Positions 1 to 11,383 of a stretch of 64,000 nucleotides of DNA are shown one piece after another (the stretch's first letter is position 1; each line of letters begins with the position of its first letter). Below the pieces are notes generated by a model that was not told the origin of the DNA, ran no database searches, and was given only the letters and a program-made list of their open reading frames with translations. The DNA lies in the NCBI RefSeq assembly GCF_910596095.1, contig NC_056540.1, positions 12,641,001 to 12,705,000 of the forward strand, written 5' to 3'. Position numbers and translations under genes: made by a program. The stretch comes from Thunnus maccoyii. Taxonomy: Eukaryota > Chordata > Actinopteri > Scombriformes > Scombridae.

Positions 1-1283
1 TTATGTGTCTGCCAGCTGCTATAAAATACATCTCTAAAGTATTTTAAGTCTTTTAACAATGTTAGTTGCAAACTCATTGTACCTCAGACCCTTATAAAGT
101 ACAATAATCATAACTCCAGTTTGAGATTTCTCAGTTTGTTCTGGTCAAACTCCTCCCTATAATAGTAGAAACAATAATTTACAGTAACAAACTGAACACC
201 ATTGAGAACACAATGTGGTTGTTTGTCATGCACTATCAGATGACCTGCAGTAGTTCACTGTGCCATCAGCGTTTCTGCGTCACTTATGACAGATGTAGTG
301 GGAGGGTTTGGGTGGCCTGGTAATTCTTTGAATGAACTAAACCTCATTTATATTCTCTGTACAGAACATACACGACTCTACAATATAGAGAGAGACATGG
401 GGGTGTATAATTGTAGATAACACAGTTTTATTGCAAAAGCAGAGACATACAATCAAAATAATAGATCTGCCATTATACAAGAACTCAATATTAACTGAGG
501 CAACACACTGTTAATAATGATTATTATCAAAATAAGGTGATTGACAAAAGAACTGTGGCATACAGACAATCCAAGTATCACTTAATAGAGAGCAGGTAAT
601 CTGACTGAACTGGCACCATCTAGTGGTTGGAATCATAATAATAATAATAATGATTTCCTGCTTTTATGGAAAGTTTAGACCACAGGCACACAAAACTGTC
701 TTGACAGGTTAGGAAATGTTCAAAATAATACAACATGTACCACTAATTTGGTATTGACGTCCTCTCAAGTATAAAAAAAGGTTATGAAGAAAAAATTGGG
801 ACATTCCATTTTTGTATTTTTACTCTTTATCATCCCTTTGAAGACAATCAAGTCAACATCTTTTTGACTCTAAAATAAAAAAAAAAATATTAAAGCAAAA
901 GACCAAAATAGAAATCACATTTAAATAATAGAGGACAGCAGTTTTACACTTGCATTCACTAGTTATGAACTGCAATGTAAGACAGAAAAATACACAAGAA
1001 AGCTGATTACTCTAAAGTCCATACCTTCAGTTTTATTTTATTTAAATATCCTTGATTTGTTCTTGTACTGCAACGTGCCAATCACAGCAGTTTGTCAATG
1101 TGTAGCCTTCACTAAAAGTCCACTGTGTGTGCATTTGTACACAGATGGTCAAACTAAATTAGATGATAAAATTAAAGCTCTCAATTAAGAATGATTTCTG
1201 CTACACAGCACGACTTCCTTTTGTGTTTTAAATGTGACATTAGTTGGCTGTCACAAAACCACACACGTTCCCTGCTTCCTAGA
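1..1283. other. AT-rich flank and 3' UTR of the Tudor gene
   Basis: The part nearest 1283 should be 3' UTR. The rest is AT-rich, with a short (ATA)n run near 637-652 and an A-rich tract near 880. No coding potential or recognisable element seen. Confidence 0.4.
1032..1042 (-). other. Candidate poly(A) signals of the Tudor gene
   Basis: Two overlapping AATAAA hexamers read on the minus strand, about 245 nt beyond the stop codon at 1284. They would give a short 3' UTR. Position and motif only; the cleavage site is not visible. Confidence 0.4.
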
Positions 1284-4200
1284 TTACTTCCTACTCTGAG
1301 TGTAGCATGAGATGAGGTACTTCTCCCAGTCAGAGTCCTGTTTTCTCATTTTAACGTGAACAGCACCTAAAAAGCCAAACACAAGATTTTGAGTGAAAAT
1401 GAGTGATACTCTGGTCATGTACCTGCAACCTAGTTTTGCAATCTGAAGTTAACTCTTTTGCAAAGCTGCTTACTTCTTTTCATGAGACCAACATTCTTCA
1501 GTTTGTTGTGTCTAGCATGTCCATTCTGGGCCAGTCTCAAAGACAGTGATGCACCCCTCCTAAAATGAAGACAACACCACAGTATAGTTAACAATATGTG
1601 CAGTTTATGACGCATAACACTATATACACATTTATACAACAACAGCTGTTAAAATAAAACCGCATACTTGTTGTTAGTAACAGCATTAGTTGTGTCAATA
1701 AATGTGAGACTTAATTCCTTCCCCAACCCCCGCTGCCACACAGATCGTCTTTAATTTATGATGCACAATTAATTGACTGCGCTTCATACTGAAGCACCTC
1801 ATAGCTCCGAGCTTTCCCTTTTCTAAGAACAGCTCGACTGTAACTTTGGGCCCCTGTGGGTAGAGTCTGGCATAGAGCGTCCTGTTGTGCACCATTGCTC
1901 TGAACCAGCCAACTGCCTCCTCAGACCAGTTGCTCCCATTCACAGGCATCACCTAAGGGGGAGGAAACAAGACACAAAATACCATGAACGGAGATAATTC
2001 ATTTCCTTTATCACTAAACGATAGATAAGACTGTGACTAATTGTGTGGACAAATGCCAATAATCCAGTCTGTCTACACTCACAGCAAAGCACAGTATATT
2101 AACCATTTCTATGTATGCAAATCCTGAGATGGATAATCTGCAATCCTGTCTTGATAAATCTTAACATGTTCATCAGTGAGGGTGTTTATGTGCCACTTTA
2201 CATACATGTTGAAATTCATGAAGCTGATATTGACATTATATGAATAAAGAACTACCTACATTTGCCAGTGAGACCTGCACTGCCTGGAGTGATAAGTTGG
2301 CCATTTCTGGGGTCATCTCCTTGATGTTCAACAGCGACAGACAGGCAGTATCACCATGGTCCAGCCTCCTCACCTCCACCTTGATGGATGTCTCACTCGC
2401 AGCTCCATCCGTGGCATTATTATCTTACATCCAAAAACCCCCCCCAAAAAACAGAGAGCATGACAGCTAGAGCTAAAGATTGGCTACAGGCAAGTTAAAT
2501 GACACTGCTACCACCTAGAGGTACGCATTTGCAAAACCATCCCAAACACACAAAACCGGACCCACCTCCACTTACTCCACATATCTTCGTCACCTGAGCC
2601 CTGCACCATTGTTCTTGCTTAGGGAACCAACCCATTACTTGGGTTCCAATGTCTGGAATGCAGTTCTGCTCGGCATATGAACTACTGCCTTTCCAGCTGC
2701 TGCAAATGAGAAAAAAAAAAAAAAAAAGAAACATAATGACAACCAGAAACATGTGGAATATTAAAAAAGAAAAAAAGAAAAATCTACAAAGAGAGCAGTA
2801 ATGAACAAAAAGGATAAGTGGCTCTTTAAGTTCTGTAAATGTGATCAGGGAATCAGTGAAAGCTGAGAAAAAGCAGGCGAGAGATTACCAACCATGCTGA
2901 GTGACTTACTCTGTGACAAGGGCTTGCAGCTTCATTAGGGAGTCTGCGTGCTGGATGTAGAAGCTGCCTGGATTGACAATATGAGACACCACAACCTCGG
3001 TCTCTTCAAACCTCCGGACTTGGAACTCGGGAATGTTTATACTATTGGTGGCTGGCGTTTTTACGCCAGCAGAATTGTTCTCATGTTCTGGATCTGTGCA
3101 CTGGGTTTCCCACTTGATGTTTACACATGACTTCTCCACCTGATCCGTTTCATTTTGGCAGTCTTCATTTTCCGAAGGGCTGTCGTCAGAGCTCGCCTGC
3201 CCCACCTCTGTGAAAATGTCTCCAATATCCCACAATTCAGTCTTTGTTGCAATCACACAAGTGTAAGTCAGAGAACCGCTTGACTCGACACGTTTAACCC
3301 TGAAGACTGGGGCTTCGTTTTCCACGTCTGCAAGCAATGTTTTCGGAGCTAGTGTGTTGATAAGATCATCTGCCATGCCCTGTCTGAATTGGTAGCTTTT
3401 GATGGTGGGAGATGATGACTGTGGCGAGCTTGAAGCCTTGGTACAATTTTTGCTCCACTCCATGACCCTGACCTCCAGTGCACCCATGGTTTTAGCTTTT
3501 GCTCGGAGGAAGTGCAGCAGCTGAGAAGATGTTTGTTTTTGGTGTTGCACCTGGATATCATCCTCACGTCCCCAGCTGATTAGTGGTGTTACGTTCCTGG
3601 GTTGAGGGTTACTGATCTCTGCGAGTATAGCTTCAATGGGAGGTAGTAGTAGTGGTGGCCTCTCTGCATTCATCTTGGGACTCTGAATGGTGGGGGGAGG
3701 TAGAATCGCAGCCTCTGGTTGGCGTTTCTCCTCAAAAACAACTTCTTTTTCTTTTTCTTCAGCCTCTATGTGACTGGACAAGCTTGTAGCCACAACAGCG
3801 CTGTTGTAGCTGGACGAGACGCTGCGTATCATGTCATCCTCCTGGCTGGCTGTAGGCTGGGGGTTGAGGAAGTGTTTCAGCTGCTGATGGGGAAGTGTGG
3901 CTCCAAGCACATGGACTGCTTTGGCTATGGAGCTCGCCATAAGTGAATTCTGCAACATGGGCCCAAACTTGAGAACATCTGTCTTTAGGATCCATTTGCC
4001 TCTGAGTGGCTGAAGCTGGTTTCTTCTCACTCCGTTTTTACCACTAGGCTGTACACAAACCGGTGGCTCTGTAAAGAAAGCAGGGAGAGGGGGTGTTTAT
4101 TTAAACAAAGTTGCACTGCAAATATTTTCCTAAATCACACATTGGATACCTGTAATGCTGGCGGTGGACAAGAGATTGATACAATACCGCAATGTCAATA

Positions 4201-6218
4201 CAGTGGTCTTACACTTTAGATATCTGCAATGTCACATTAGCAGCTAAAACTTAATCATTCTTTAAGGTTCTATATGTAAGAACTGTAAAGCAATTTACAT
4301 GTATTAATCATATTTTTATTGCCAGTGAGAGACCGGGTTGTGACTTTTTTGGTTGACTGTAACGGCCTGTGGACTGATTTCTATTTATTATCCTATTTAT
4401 TATTTTTATTCTATCCAGTGTTTCACCTATAATTGTACAGGGGTCACCGGGCCAACAAGCACTCCCACCAGGCCAAAAAAATATTTTTTTTGAATGCCAA
4501 AAATAACACCAAATATTCATTCATTCAGAAATCAATAATCAATAGCGTTTGGTAGCCTCCGAAATGTGAGTCAACCTCTGTGTCGTTGCCTGGGAAACTC
4601 TTGATGTGATGCAAATGCCACTGCTATCCCTTTAAATTACTGCAGAGTGAGAGCGAGAGTATATGGGATGCAGGTTAGCTAACGTGAGCATGGCACCTCC
4701 TAAAAAGAGAAAAAGCTCTAACACGGGTGACAGACAAAAAAAATATATCAACGTTTTTCTCCAAAACTCTGGAGTCAAGCAAAAATACAGAAGGGGAAGA
4801 AGGGAGAGAGACAGCTTATTTTTATGCAATAAATACAGCTAATTAAGTCATCCTCTCCTTGTGACCACTTTGTTTTAAGTCTTGAATATACCAAGCAAAC
4901 AAAAATTTGAATGCATATATAAATTGCAGAACACCTGCTGCGCCACCTGACTGAAGCCAACCGCACAAATATGCCATCCCATGTGCCTCATCCCTTTAGG
5001 GAAAACACTGCTATCTGTTATGACGTTTTTGCACGCTCCTGAGTGCCTTGCCTCTCTCCCACTAACTTCAACTAAAAAAAAGGTGCTATCTGACTAGAAA
5101 CACCTTGCAGATATTAACTCTCCAGCTAATGAGGCGGCTAGCTTCCTCCATCATCCACTGACTGGGAGTGAGAGATGCTTTGCTGAAACATGGTGCAAAA
5201 CACAACGTTAAGAGATCTTTTATGTAATTATGACAAGTGTAAGCATGGAAAAAGACATCACCTGCAACAGTCTCGCACCGCTGCTCTCCATAAGCGGGCA
5301 CAAGCAACGAGATGAAGACTGCAGCTCATTTAACGGCCACCGATGTCACTAATGAGGAGGAATTTCTGATTCGTACAAATACAACCTTTAACTTACCAAG
5401 TGCTTGGTCCTTTAATGAAGCTGAGAGCTTGTCAATAGCTTGACATCTCACATCCAAGGCCTTTGCGAGATCACTGGACACACAGGTGGAAAAAGATGAA
5501 TTCAAGAAACCTTGGACATCTTCATAGGCCTGAGGGAGGAGTGAAACAAGTTTAAGTTATGGTGGAAGAAGGAAAAATACTTTTTTGCTTTTGCAAAATA
5601 GAAGTAACAGTTAGTACTTAAGTAATTGGTTGGTGGATCCTATCTGATTAGATGATTAGTCAAGCAAAAGACATTAATCAACAACATTGATTAAACAGTT
5701 TAATTAACAGATTTTCTGTTTCCCTCGTTTTATATAATTGGAACTTGAATATCTGGGTTTTTTGGACTATAATGTATCTTACTCTACTGGCTACTGGCTA
5801 ATTTTTCACTATTTTCTGAGATTTCACTCTACAAGCAATTCAAAAATTAGTGATCAGTGATGAAAATAATCATAACTCGCGTCCTTAACGTGCAGTTTTA
5901 TCGTTTTATATAATTAAATTGTAGCTATCGCAGCTAATTAACTAGCGAGCCACATTATAATTCAGCTGTGTCATTTTTACGCAATAACGATACGATTTGA
6001 ACTGACGGCTTGCTAGCTAAATTCATTTTCAGACAATCATTACAGATGTGCGCAAATTAAACGGATGAAAACTTTACCTTGTTGGTTAAATTGCGAAGCT
6101 CTTGTTCAAGTGTGTTGCGAGCATTTTCCAGCAAGAACAGTTTATAAGTTAGCTGCACTCTCTGGCTGATGATGGAGGGGTGAGGCTGGCGCTGGACCGG
6201 CTGCTGCTGAGGAATCAT
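1284..6218 (-). CDS. Tudor-domain protein resembling RNF17/TDRD4, without a RING finger (8 exons, 684 aa)
   Basis: Exons on the minus strand are 6078-6218, 5397-5529, 2910-4068, 2566-2699, 2260-2423, 1798-1952, 1474-1559 and 1284-1366. All have GT-AG borders and compatible phases, and sum to 685 codons with the stop. Residues 1-92 look coiled-coil-like and Gln/Leu-rich. Residues 93-440 (one long exon) are low-complexity and Ser/Pro/Glu-rich. About 450-660 form an extended Tudor module: the segment VVSHIVNPGSFYIQ, then GWFPKQEQWCRAQV, then NWSEEAVGWFRAMV and SLRLA, in the order and spacing of the first Tudor unit of vertebrate RNF17. Tudor domains of this class bind dimethyl-arginine on PIWI proteins in germ granules, so a germline role is inferred. 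RNF17 is far longer, with a RING and several Tudors; here translation starts downstream of any RING, and an upstream in-frame stop lies before the ATG at 6218. Another single-Tudor paralogue is possible. Confidence 0.8.
4416..5010 (+). mobile_element. hAT-type transposon remnant in intron 2 of the Tudor gene
   Basis: The left end reads CAGTGTTTCACCTATAA and the right end, reverse-complemented, reads CAGTGTTTTCCCTAAA, which are hAT-style termini. The pentamer CTATC flanks both ends, but a clean 8-bp target duplication is not visible. Inside, an ATG at 4690 opens a 50-codon frame to 4842 starting MAPPKKRKSSNTGD and very rich in Lys/Arg, like the start of a transposase. The remainder of the transposase is absent, so this is a deletion derivative. 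Confidence 0.5.
4690..4842 (+). pseudogene. Truncated transposase-like N-terminus
   Basis: A 50-codon frame beginning MAPPKKRKSSNTG with a basic stretch, lying inside the hAT-like remnant and antisense to the host gene's intron. It is too short to be functional. The family assignment rests only on the termini of the surrounding element. Confidence 0.3.
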
Positions 6219-6500
6219 GATGGTCGGAGAGATGTCTGCTGCTGCTGCTGCTGCCGGAGCCCGGGCTCTGCGCTCTGCTAGCTTGCCAATGATTAGCCTG
6301 CTAAGTAGTTAACAAGCTGTATGTTTTCTGGGTATGGGCAGTTACCACAGAGAAAAAACGAGCGAGGACGCGTTTTTTGTTCTCCCAGTCGCGGTTGTCA
6401 GTGATATGTGTCCTGCTCTTTCTTCCGCTAACCGTTACCGACAGCCGGTAGACAACGAGGGGCCTGATCCCGCCATGTTGGAAACCTCTACTCGCTAGAT
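6219..6500 (-). promoter_or_regulatory. CpG-containing promoter region of the Tudor gene
   Basis: Upstream of the ATG at 6218 the sequence becomes CpG- and GC-richer than its surroundings (for example around 6355-6475), with a (CAG)6 run in the presumptive 5' UTR at about 6238-6255. No TATA box is evident. Boundaries are a judgement by eye. Confidence 0.4.
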
Positions 6501-7152
6501 TTTGATACCCAAGTGGTTAACTCATTTGAAGGAAATGTCTGGTAACGTTACTGATTGTGGGTGTCCTGCTCTTTCTTCAGCTTCTCCTGACTTTTTAAAA
6601 CATTTTCAAGCAGCCTTGTTGGCTGTCTTATCCTTTTTTTATCCTTTCAGGGCAGTGTGGACTAAAAAAAAACAAAAATCACCAAATGAACCTTAATGGG
6701 GGCTTTTATTGGCGGCAAGGCCGGGATCCTCTCTTCCTGATGCAGCCAGCTGGCTGCTGAACTGCCAGAACTGTGTACCAAGTCAACTCAAAAATGTGTT
6801 TTTCTTCTTGTTCCTACAGCTGGATGTTTGAGTTTCATTGTGCACAGTTAACCACACTGAAAATCTCTAATGCTTTCACCTAAACCTGGAAGTAACCGGA
6901 GAGTGTTTTTATTTTATTGCTGACCTATTTCTAGGTTAGCAATCAAATTTAAGCCAATTTGTGGCATTGACCAACTTCACTCCTTTGTACAAAAGGTCAG
7001 ATTTCCTTGTATCTCTTCCATTGAAGCAAGCATCCAGATGACACTCAGGTGGATTTGATCTACTCATCAGAGGCTCAATAAAGTAATTCAATTTGCAGTC
7101 AGTGTCCACCAGTTTCCAGCTGATCATTGCTTACTAAGTAGTGTTGTGATCA

Positions 7153-8232
7153 TGGGAAACATGGCATCCGAAATAAGTGAAAGTGTTAAAGTCAAATTGT
7201 TATTCTAAGCAAAGAGGGGCTTTCTCAGCATCAAATCATGGCAGGACTAAATGTTACTAAGTGGGCAGTGCATGGAGCTCTAAAACGCTTTGCAGAAACT
7301 GGATCAGTTGTATCTAAAGCATGATCAGGCAGACCAAAAGTGACCACAATGTCAGAAGATCAATACATCAAGCTGAGAGATAGAAAAGCAACTTTATCAT
7401 TTTGCTAACTAAAGAAGACTCCAATCAGCAAAAGTACTGTTAAAAGAAGGCTGTCTTGTAATCTCAGAGGATGAGTAGCAGTTTCCAAGCCACTTCTCAG
7501 GAGGGAAAACAAGGCCAAACGCTTAGGGTGGGTTAAGAAATACCAGCATTTCATAGTGGATGACGAGAAAAAAAGTCTAAAACCCAAACCCTACTTACTG
7601 ATGAATCCAAGTTTTAGATTTATGGCAGGAAAAGAAGGGTGTACAAGGAGAGAGAATGATACTGCAGTGTATCAAACTGACAGTGAAACATGGTGCTGGG
7701 GATATTCAAGTCTAGTGGTGTTTTGCCTACTCTGGAGTTGGACACCTGCACCAAATTGACAACATCCTGACCAAGGAGAAGTACCACTTCATTCTTCAGA
7801 GACATGCTTTACCCTCTGGTTTACATCTTTGTGGAGAAGGAATCATACTGCAGCAGGATAATGACCCCAAACACACCTCAAAACTTTGCAAGAACTACTT
7901 GAAGACCAAAGAAGACCAAGGAGTCCTGGCTGTCCTGGACTTTCCTCCAGTCACTTGACCTCAACCCCATTGAACATTTATGGGGGCACTTTAAGGCTGA
8001 GAAAGCCAAGCATCCCATACCAGCTCGAGTATATGCTGTCATTAAAGCAAAAGGGGGACATAGCAAATACTAAGATATTCTGAAATTGATGTACATTTTG
8101 TCAAAGATTCAACTTTTCAATCAACTTGTTAAGCTGATATTATCACTTGTAATGAAAAAAATAGTATTACATTCGAAACAAATGCAAAAAAGTGTCTTGA
8201 CTAGTGGTCTCAGACTATTGGACCCCACTGTA
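7153..8232 (+). mobile_element. Degenerate Tc1/mariner transposon (DD34E transposase pseudogene)
   Basis: Plus-strand reading gives broken blocks of a Tc1-family transposase. They start at MGNMASEISESVKVK near 7153, with stops soon after, then LLTDESKF near 7592 (first Asp), QQDNDPKHTSKLCKNYLKTK near 7854 (second Asp) and NPIEHLWG near 7960 (catalytic Glu). Frames shift between blocks, so it cannot be active. The 3' terminal repeat is recognisable at about 8203-8232, ending CCCCACTGTA, the usual Tc1 terminus beside a TA. The matching 5' terminal repeat was not found, so the left boundary is uncertain and the element is 5'-truncated or badly decayed. Confidence 0.85.
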
Positions 8233-9452
8233 TGTGCACAGTTTGACACTGGGAGGCTGTTCTTACATTCATCTGCTGAAAGTGGGATGTTTCTCTGTGC
8301 TCAAGGGGTGGACCTACAAGCATGATTTGTGCCATCACAAATAGTTAGGAAGCCAATCCTGGTCCAATATTCAACTTACACAAGTGTGATGTGGAAACTT
8401 GAAGGCACCAGTGCACTGAGAATGGACATTACAGTGAAGTAGGAGACATCTTGTGTCCAGCATTTAAACTTTTGAAATGAAATATATTTGCATTTTTATA
8501 GATTCTGGAATTTTTAATAAGAGAAAAGGAGTAGATGCCATTTTAAGGATTTTAACAAAATAATTGTACTTTTTTTTGTGGAAAAACCATATCAGACACA
8601 AATTATTATTCAAAGTAGAGTATTTTATCTTAAAACATGTCTGCAGGGGATCTTTAAAATCACCTAATCTGAGTTAACAGTGCAGGTCATGAACTCTTGT
8701 GATAAAGGAAATCCACAAATAGACCATGAGGGACCTCTGGATAGGCTCAATTTAATCCCACTGGGATGTAATGCATCCCATCACATCTAATTATCTGTGG
8801 ATTCACACAGTAAATCTGCCTTAATTACAGGGATGGAGTATTTTACTGGTACATCTGGTCAAGGGTTGAGGAAATTAAGACGGCCTCTTATAATAATGCT
8901 TTCTTGGGAGCATCTTTTACATTGACCTCAGACCCTATATTACAAGAGGTGAACTGAATAGTTCAAAGAAGTTTCCTTTAATTATTATACTCTTGTGTTC
9001 AGTGGATAGAAACAGGAAAATTGGAAAACAATTGAGATACTGTCGACCTATTGTAAGGGATATAATTAGGGTGATTTCTGTATTATGGATCATGGTAATG
9101 TTTTCTTCAATCAAATGCTATTTCTACCAAGACTATAGTTATGTGTTAGGTGGGCGGATTACAATGTATTTAGGGTCAGCATATTTCCACAATGGGAAAA
9201 TAAAACAGGAAATGGAAGCAGAAGAAACAGCTGGATGCTGAGTAGTTAGGGGATACTTTTTCAGCAGAGGAGATAAATCTGAAAACAGAAAGGATTTTCT
9301 TAATCAAGTGACTTGCTATACAAGAACCAGATATCAACAATGTAAGATAAAATGATCTTTATTAAGAAATATGTCCATAGTTTCGTGTTTAATTGGACAA
9401 GGGTAACAGTCCTGTAAGGATGGGGTTTACTGGAAATATAGTTAGCCTAGAG
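8233..9452. other. Intergenic sequence, nothing recognised
   Basis: AT-rich spacer between the Tc1 relic and the hAT MITE. Open frames here are short and carry no recognisable protein motif. Confidence 0.4.
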
Positions 9453-9742
9453 CAGTGGTTCTGAAACCTTTTCACATCAAGAACCCCTAAACTGACAAAA
9501 ATTAGACCATGGACCCCCATCTGATAAGATTTTGTCCCAGGATCCCCCATCTGATATCTGATTTTGGCTTTTACATGTTTTATTACAGAAAGTGTATAAA
9601 ACCCATGACCAAAATAGTCATACATTATGTCATTGTGTTACTTATAGATGGAATTATAGTGAAAATAAATTATTCCTCTTTTTTGCTGGGGACCCCCTCA
9701 AGGACCCCTGGTGGTCCCAGAACCCCACTTTGAGAACCACTG
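9453..9742. mobile_element. 290-bp hAT-type MITE with 8-bp target duplication
   Basis: The left end CAGTGGTTCTGAAACC and right end (reverse complement) CAGTGGTTCTCAAAGTGGGG are terminal inverted repeats. The flanks GCCTAGAG (9445-9452) and GCCCAGAG (9743-9750) form an 8-bp target duplication with one mismatch, the size made by hAT transposases. The interior is non-coding; short open frames crossing it are incidental. Confidence 0.8.
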
Positions 9743-10640
9743 GCCCAGAGGGAGAGACTGCTGGTAATGTTAGTTTTCAGTACTTAGTGTTATGTGCTAA
9801 CAAACAAGCTGTTGCTATAACGCTTGAATGCCAGCTACCATTAACCACCAAGTAGAAGAATGAATACAATTTGCTATTTGCATTCCTATGGTTTTACTAA
9901 TACTATCCACACAATGTTCTTTTCTTTGAGTGTTCTTTGCTTGGACTTGTCAAGCTGCTACTTGATCTAGTACCTAAATCTTGTGGGTGGGGCAAGAAAG
10001 ACATTTCCTACAGTTATATTGCTCAAGAGCCAGATTGATAGGCATCCTGGCTCTTTGACACTAATGCTGGAATCATAGACCTAAGCCCCGACTCTACCCA
10101 GTGGACAAAGTGGTAATGGGCACAAGAATTTCAAAATGGCACTTCTGTGTCACTTTAAAGGAGAGGGACAATAAAAGGATTGCTCAACAGGATATCCTCC
10201 TGCAACAGCAGTTCCTCCTCCATGCACCCTTATTGAGATCATAATAAAATCTGCATTTTACATCTGGAACATGCTATTTTTCACCAGCATTAAGGTCATA
10301 ATCATTGTCTGTGTATCAATGGGGTGAGATGAAATTCAAAGTGAATTCATGTGTTGTTAGTTTAACCTAATTTCAATGATTATGTGCTACATAGAGTTGT
10401 CTTATTTTCTTCTTTCTCCTAGATCCAAACTCAGTCAGTCAGATTATTGCGTTAGAATGCACCTCAAACTGAATGCAAGCTAATCAATATCCAATCAATA
10501 TTTTATGACTTTGTGGAATTCAAGTTGCTCAACTAAAAACATAAATTCACAAAAACAGAAATTCTTACCCACCCAAACCTCAGCGATTTATTTCATAGAA
10601 AAAGAAACTGGTATTCATATTCTAAAATAAAGGCTGTTGA
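9743..10640. other. Intergenic spacer between the MITE and the lrrc32 3' end
   Basis: No gene, RNA or clear repeat seen. It separates the 3' side of lrrc32 from the Tudor gene's upstream region. Confidence 0.4.
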
Positions 10641-10655
10641 TGAATAAAAATTCTG

Positions 10656-10832
10656 TTTATTATGTACAGCATAACTGTTGCCAGATTTACCACAACATTT
10701 GATGACAGTCTCTCAGGGTCAGTACCACATAAATCATGCATAACAAAACACAAACAAATGCAGATAATGATATTTATAAAAATCAATCTCATATATATAT
10801 ATACACACTGTAAAATAAGCTTTTTTTTATTT
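10656..10832 (-). other. Candidate poly(A) signals of lrrc32
   Basis: AATAAA hexamers on the minus strand at 10827-10832 and 10656-10661 lie 550-730 nt past the lrrc32 stop. Either could end the transcript. Confidence 0.35.
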
Positions 10833-11383
10833 AGTATCTATGTTCATAAAAGAACTCTTACAAGGTCCCTACTTGGCGTTGGGTTGAATTGTTCAGGAGC
10901 TCTGTCCTCATTCTGGGGAATGTTGTGCAAGCCTTCACAGACGTCATACAAATTTGAGCCAAGGTTAAAGTTTTAGTTGCAAACATTTCACAATGAAGAA
11001 TGGGCAAAACAGTGATTTGGCACGCACTGTAACCAAACAGCTTGGGAGTCGATAAAGCCAAATTTAATCACAATATTTCAGCTACTCAGGTCGCACAGCG
11101 TGATGCATACCCCACAGACAAGTAATGTGCAATGAAATCAAGTCTTCACTGCATTCTTCATACTTCTTCATTGAAATTGTAAAACAGGTACAGCCTGAGC
11201 AGTTATTAGACCCCACTGTTGTTTATAGTGAAACTAGTCATGCAAAATGACACTCAGGAAATATGCATCAGTGACTGCAGTCTGTTCTCCAGTTTCTCAT
11301 TTGGTTTGTGTACAGTATATACACTACATATGTAACCCATATGGAACAATATACACAATAAATCAACAAAAACAGATTTTATA

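Noticed and set aside
1430-1559. Alternative last exon of the Tudor gene ending at 1430
   Set aside because: It reads through a strong GTAAGC donor at 1468-1473. Splicing there joins in phase to a convincing terminal exon at 1284-1366, so the longer frame is probably intron read-through.
6219-6700. Upstream RING-finger exon for the Tudor gene
   Set aside because: Searched by eye for Cys-x2-Cys / His patterns on the minus strand upstream of 6218; none found, and an in-frame stop precedes the ATG.
9592-9855. 87-codon plus-strand frame
   Set aside because: Starts inside the hAT MITE and runs out through its end; no motif.
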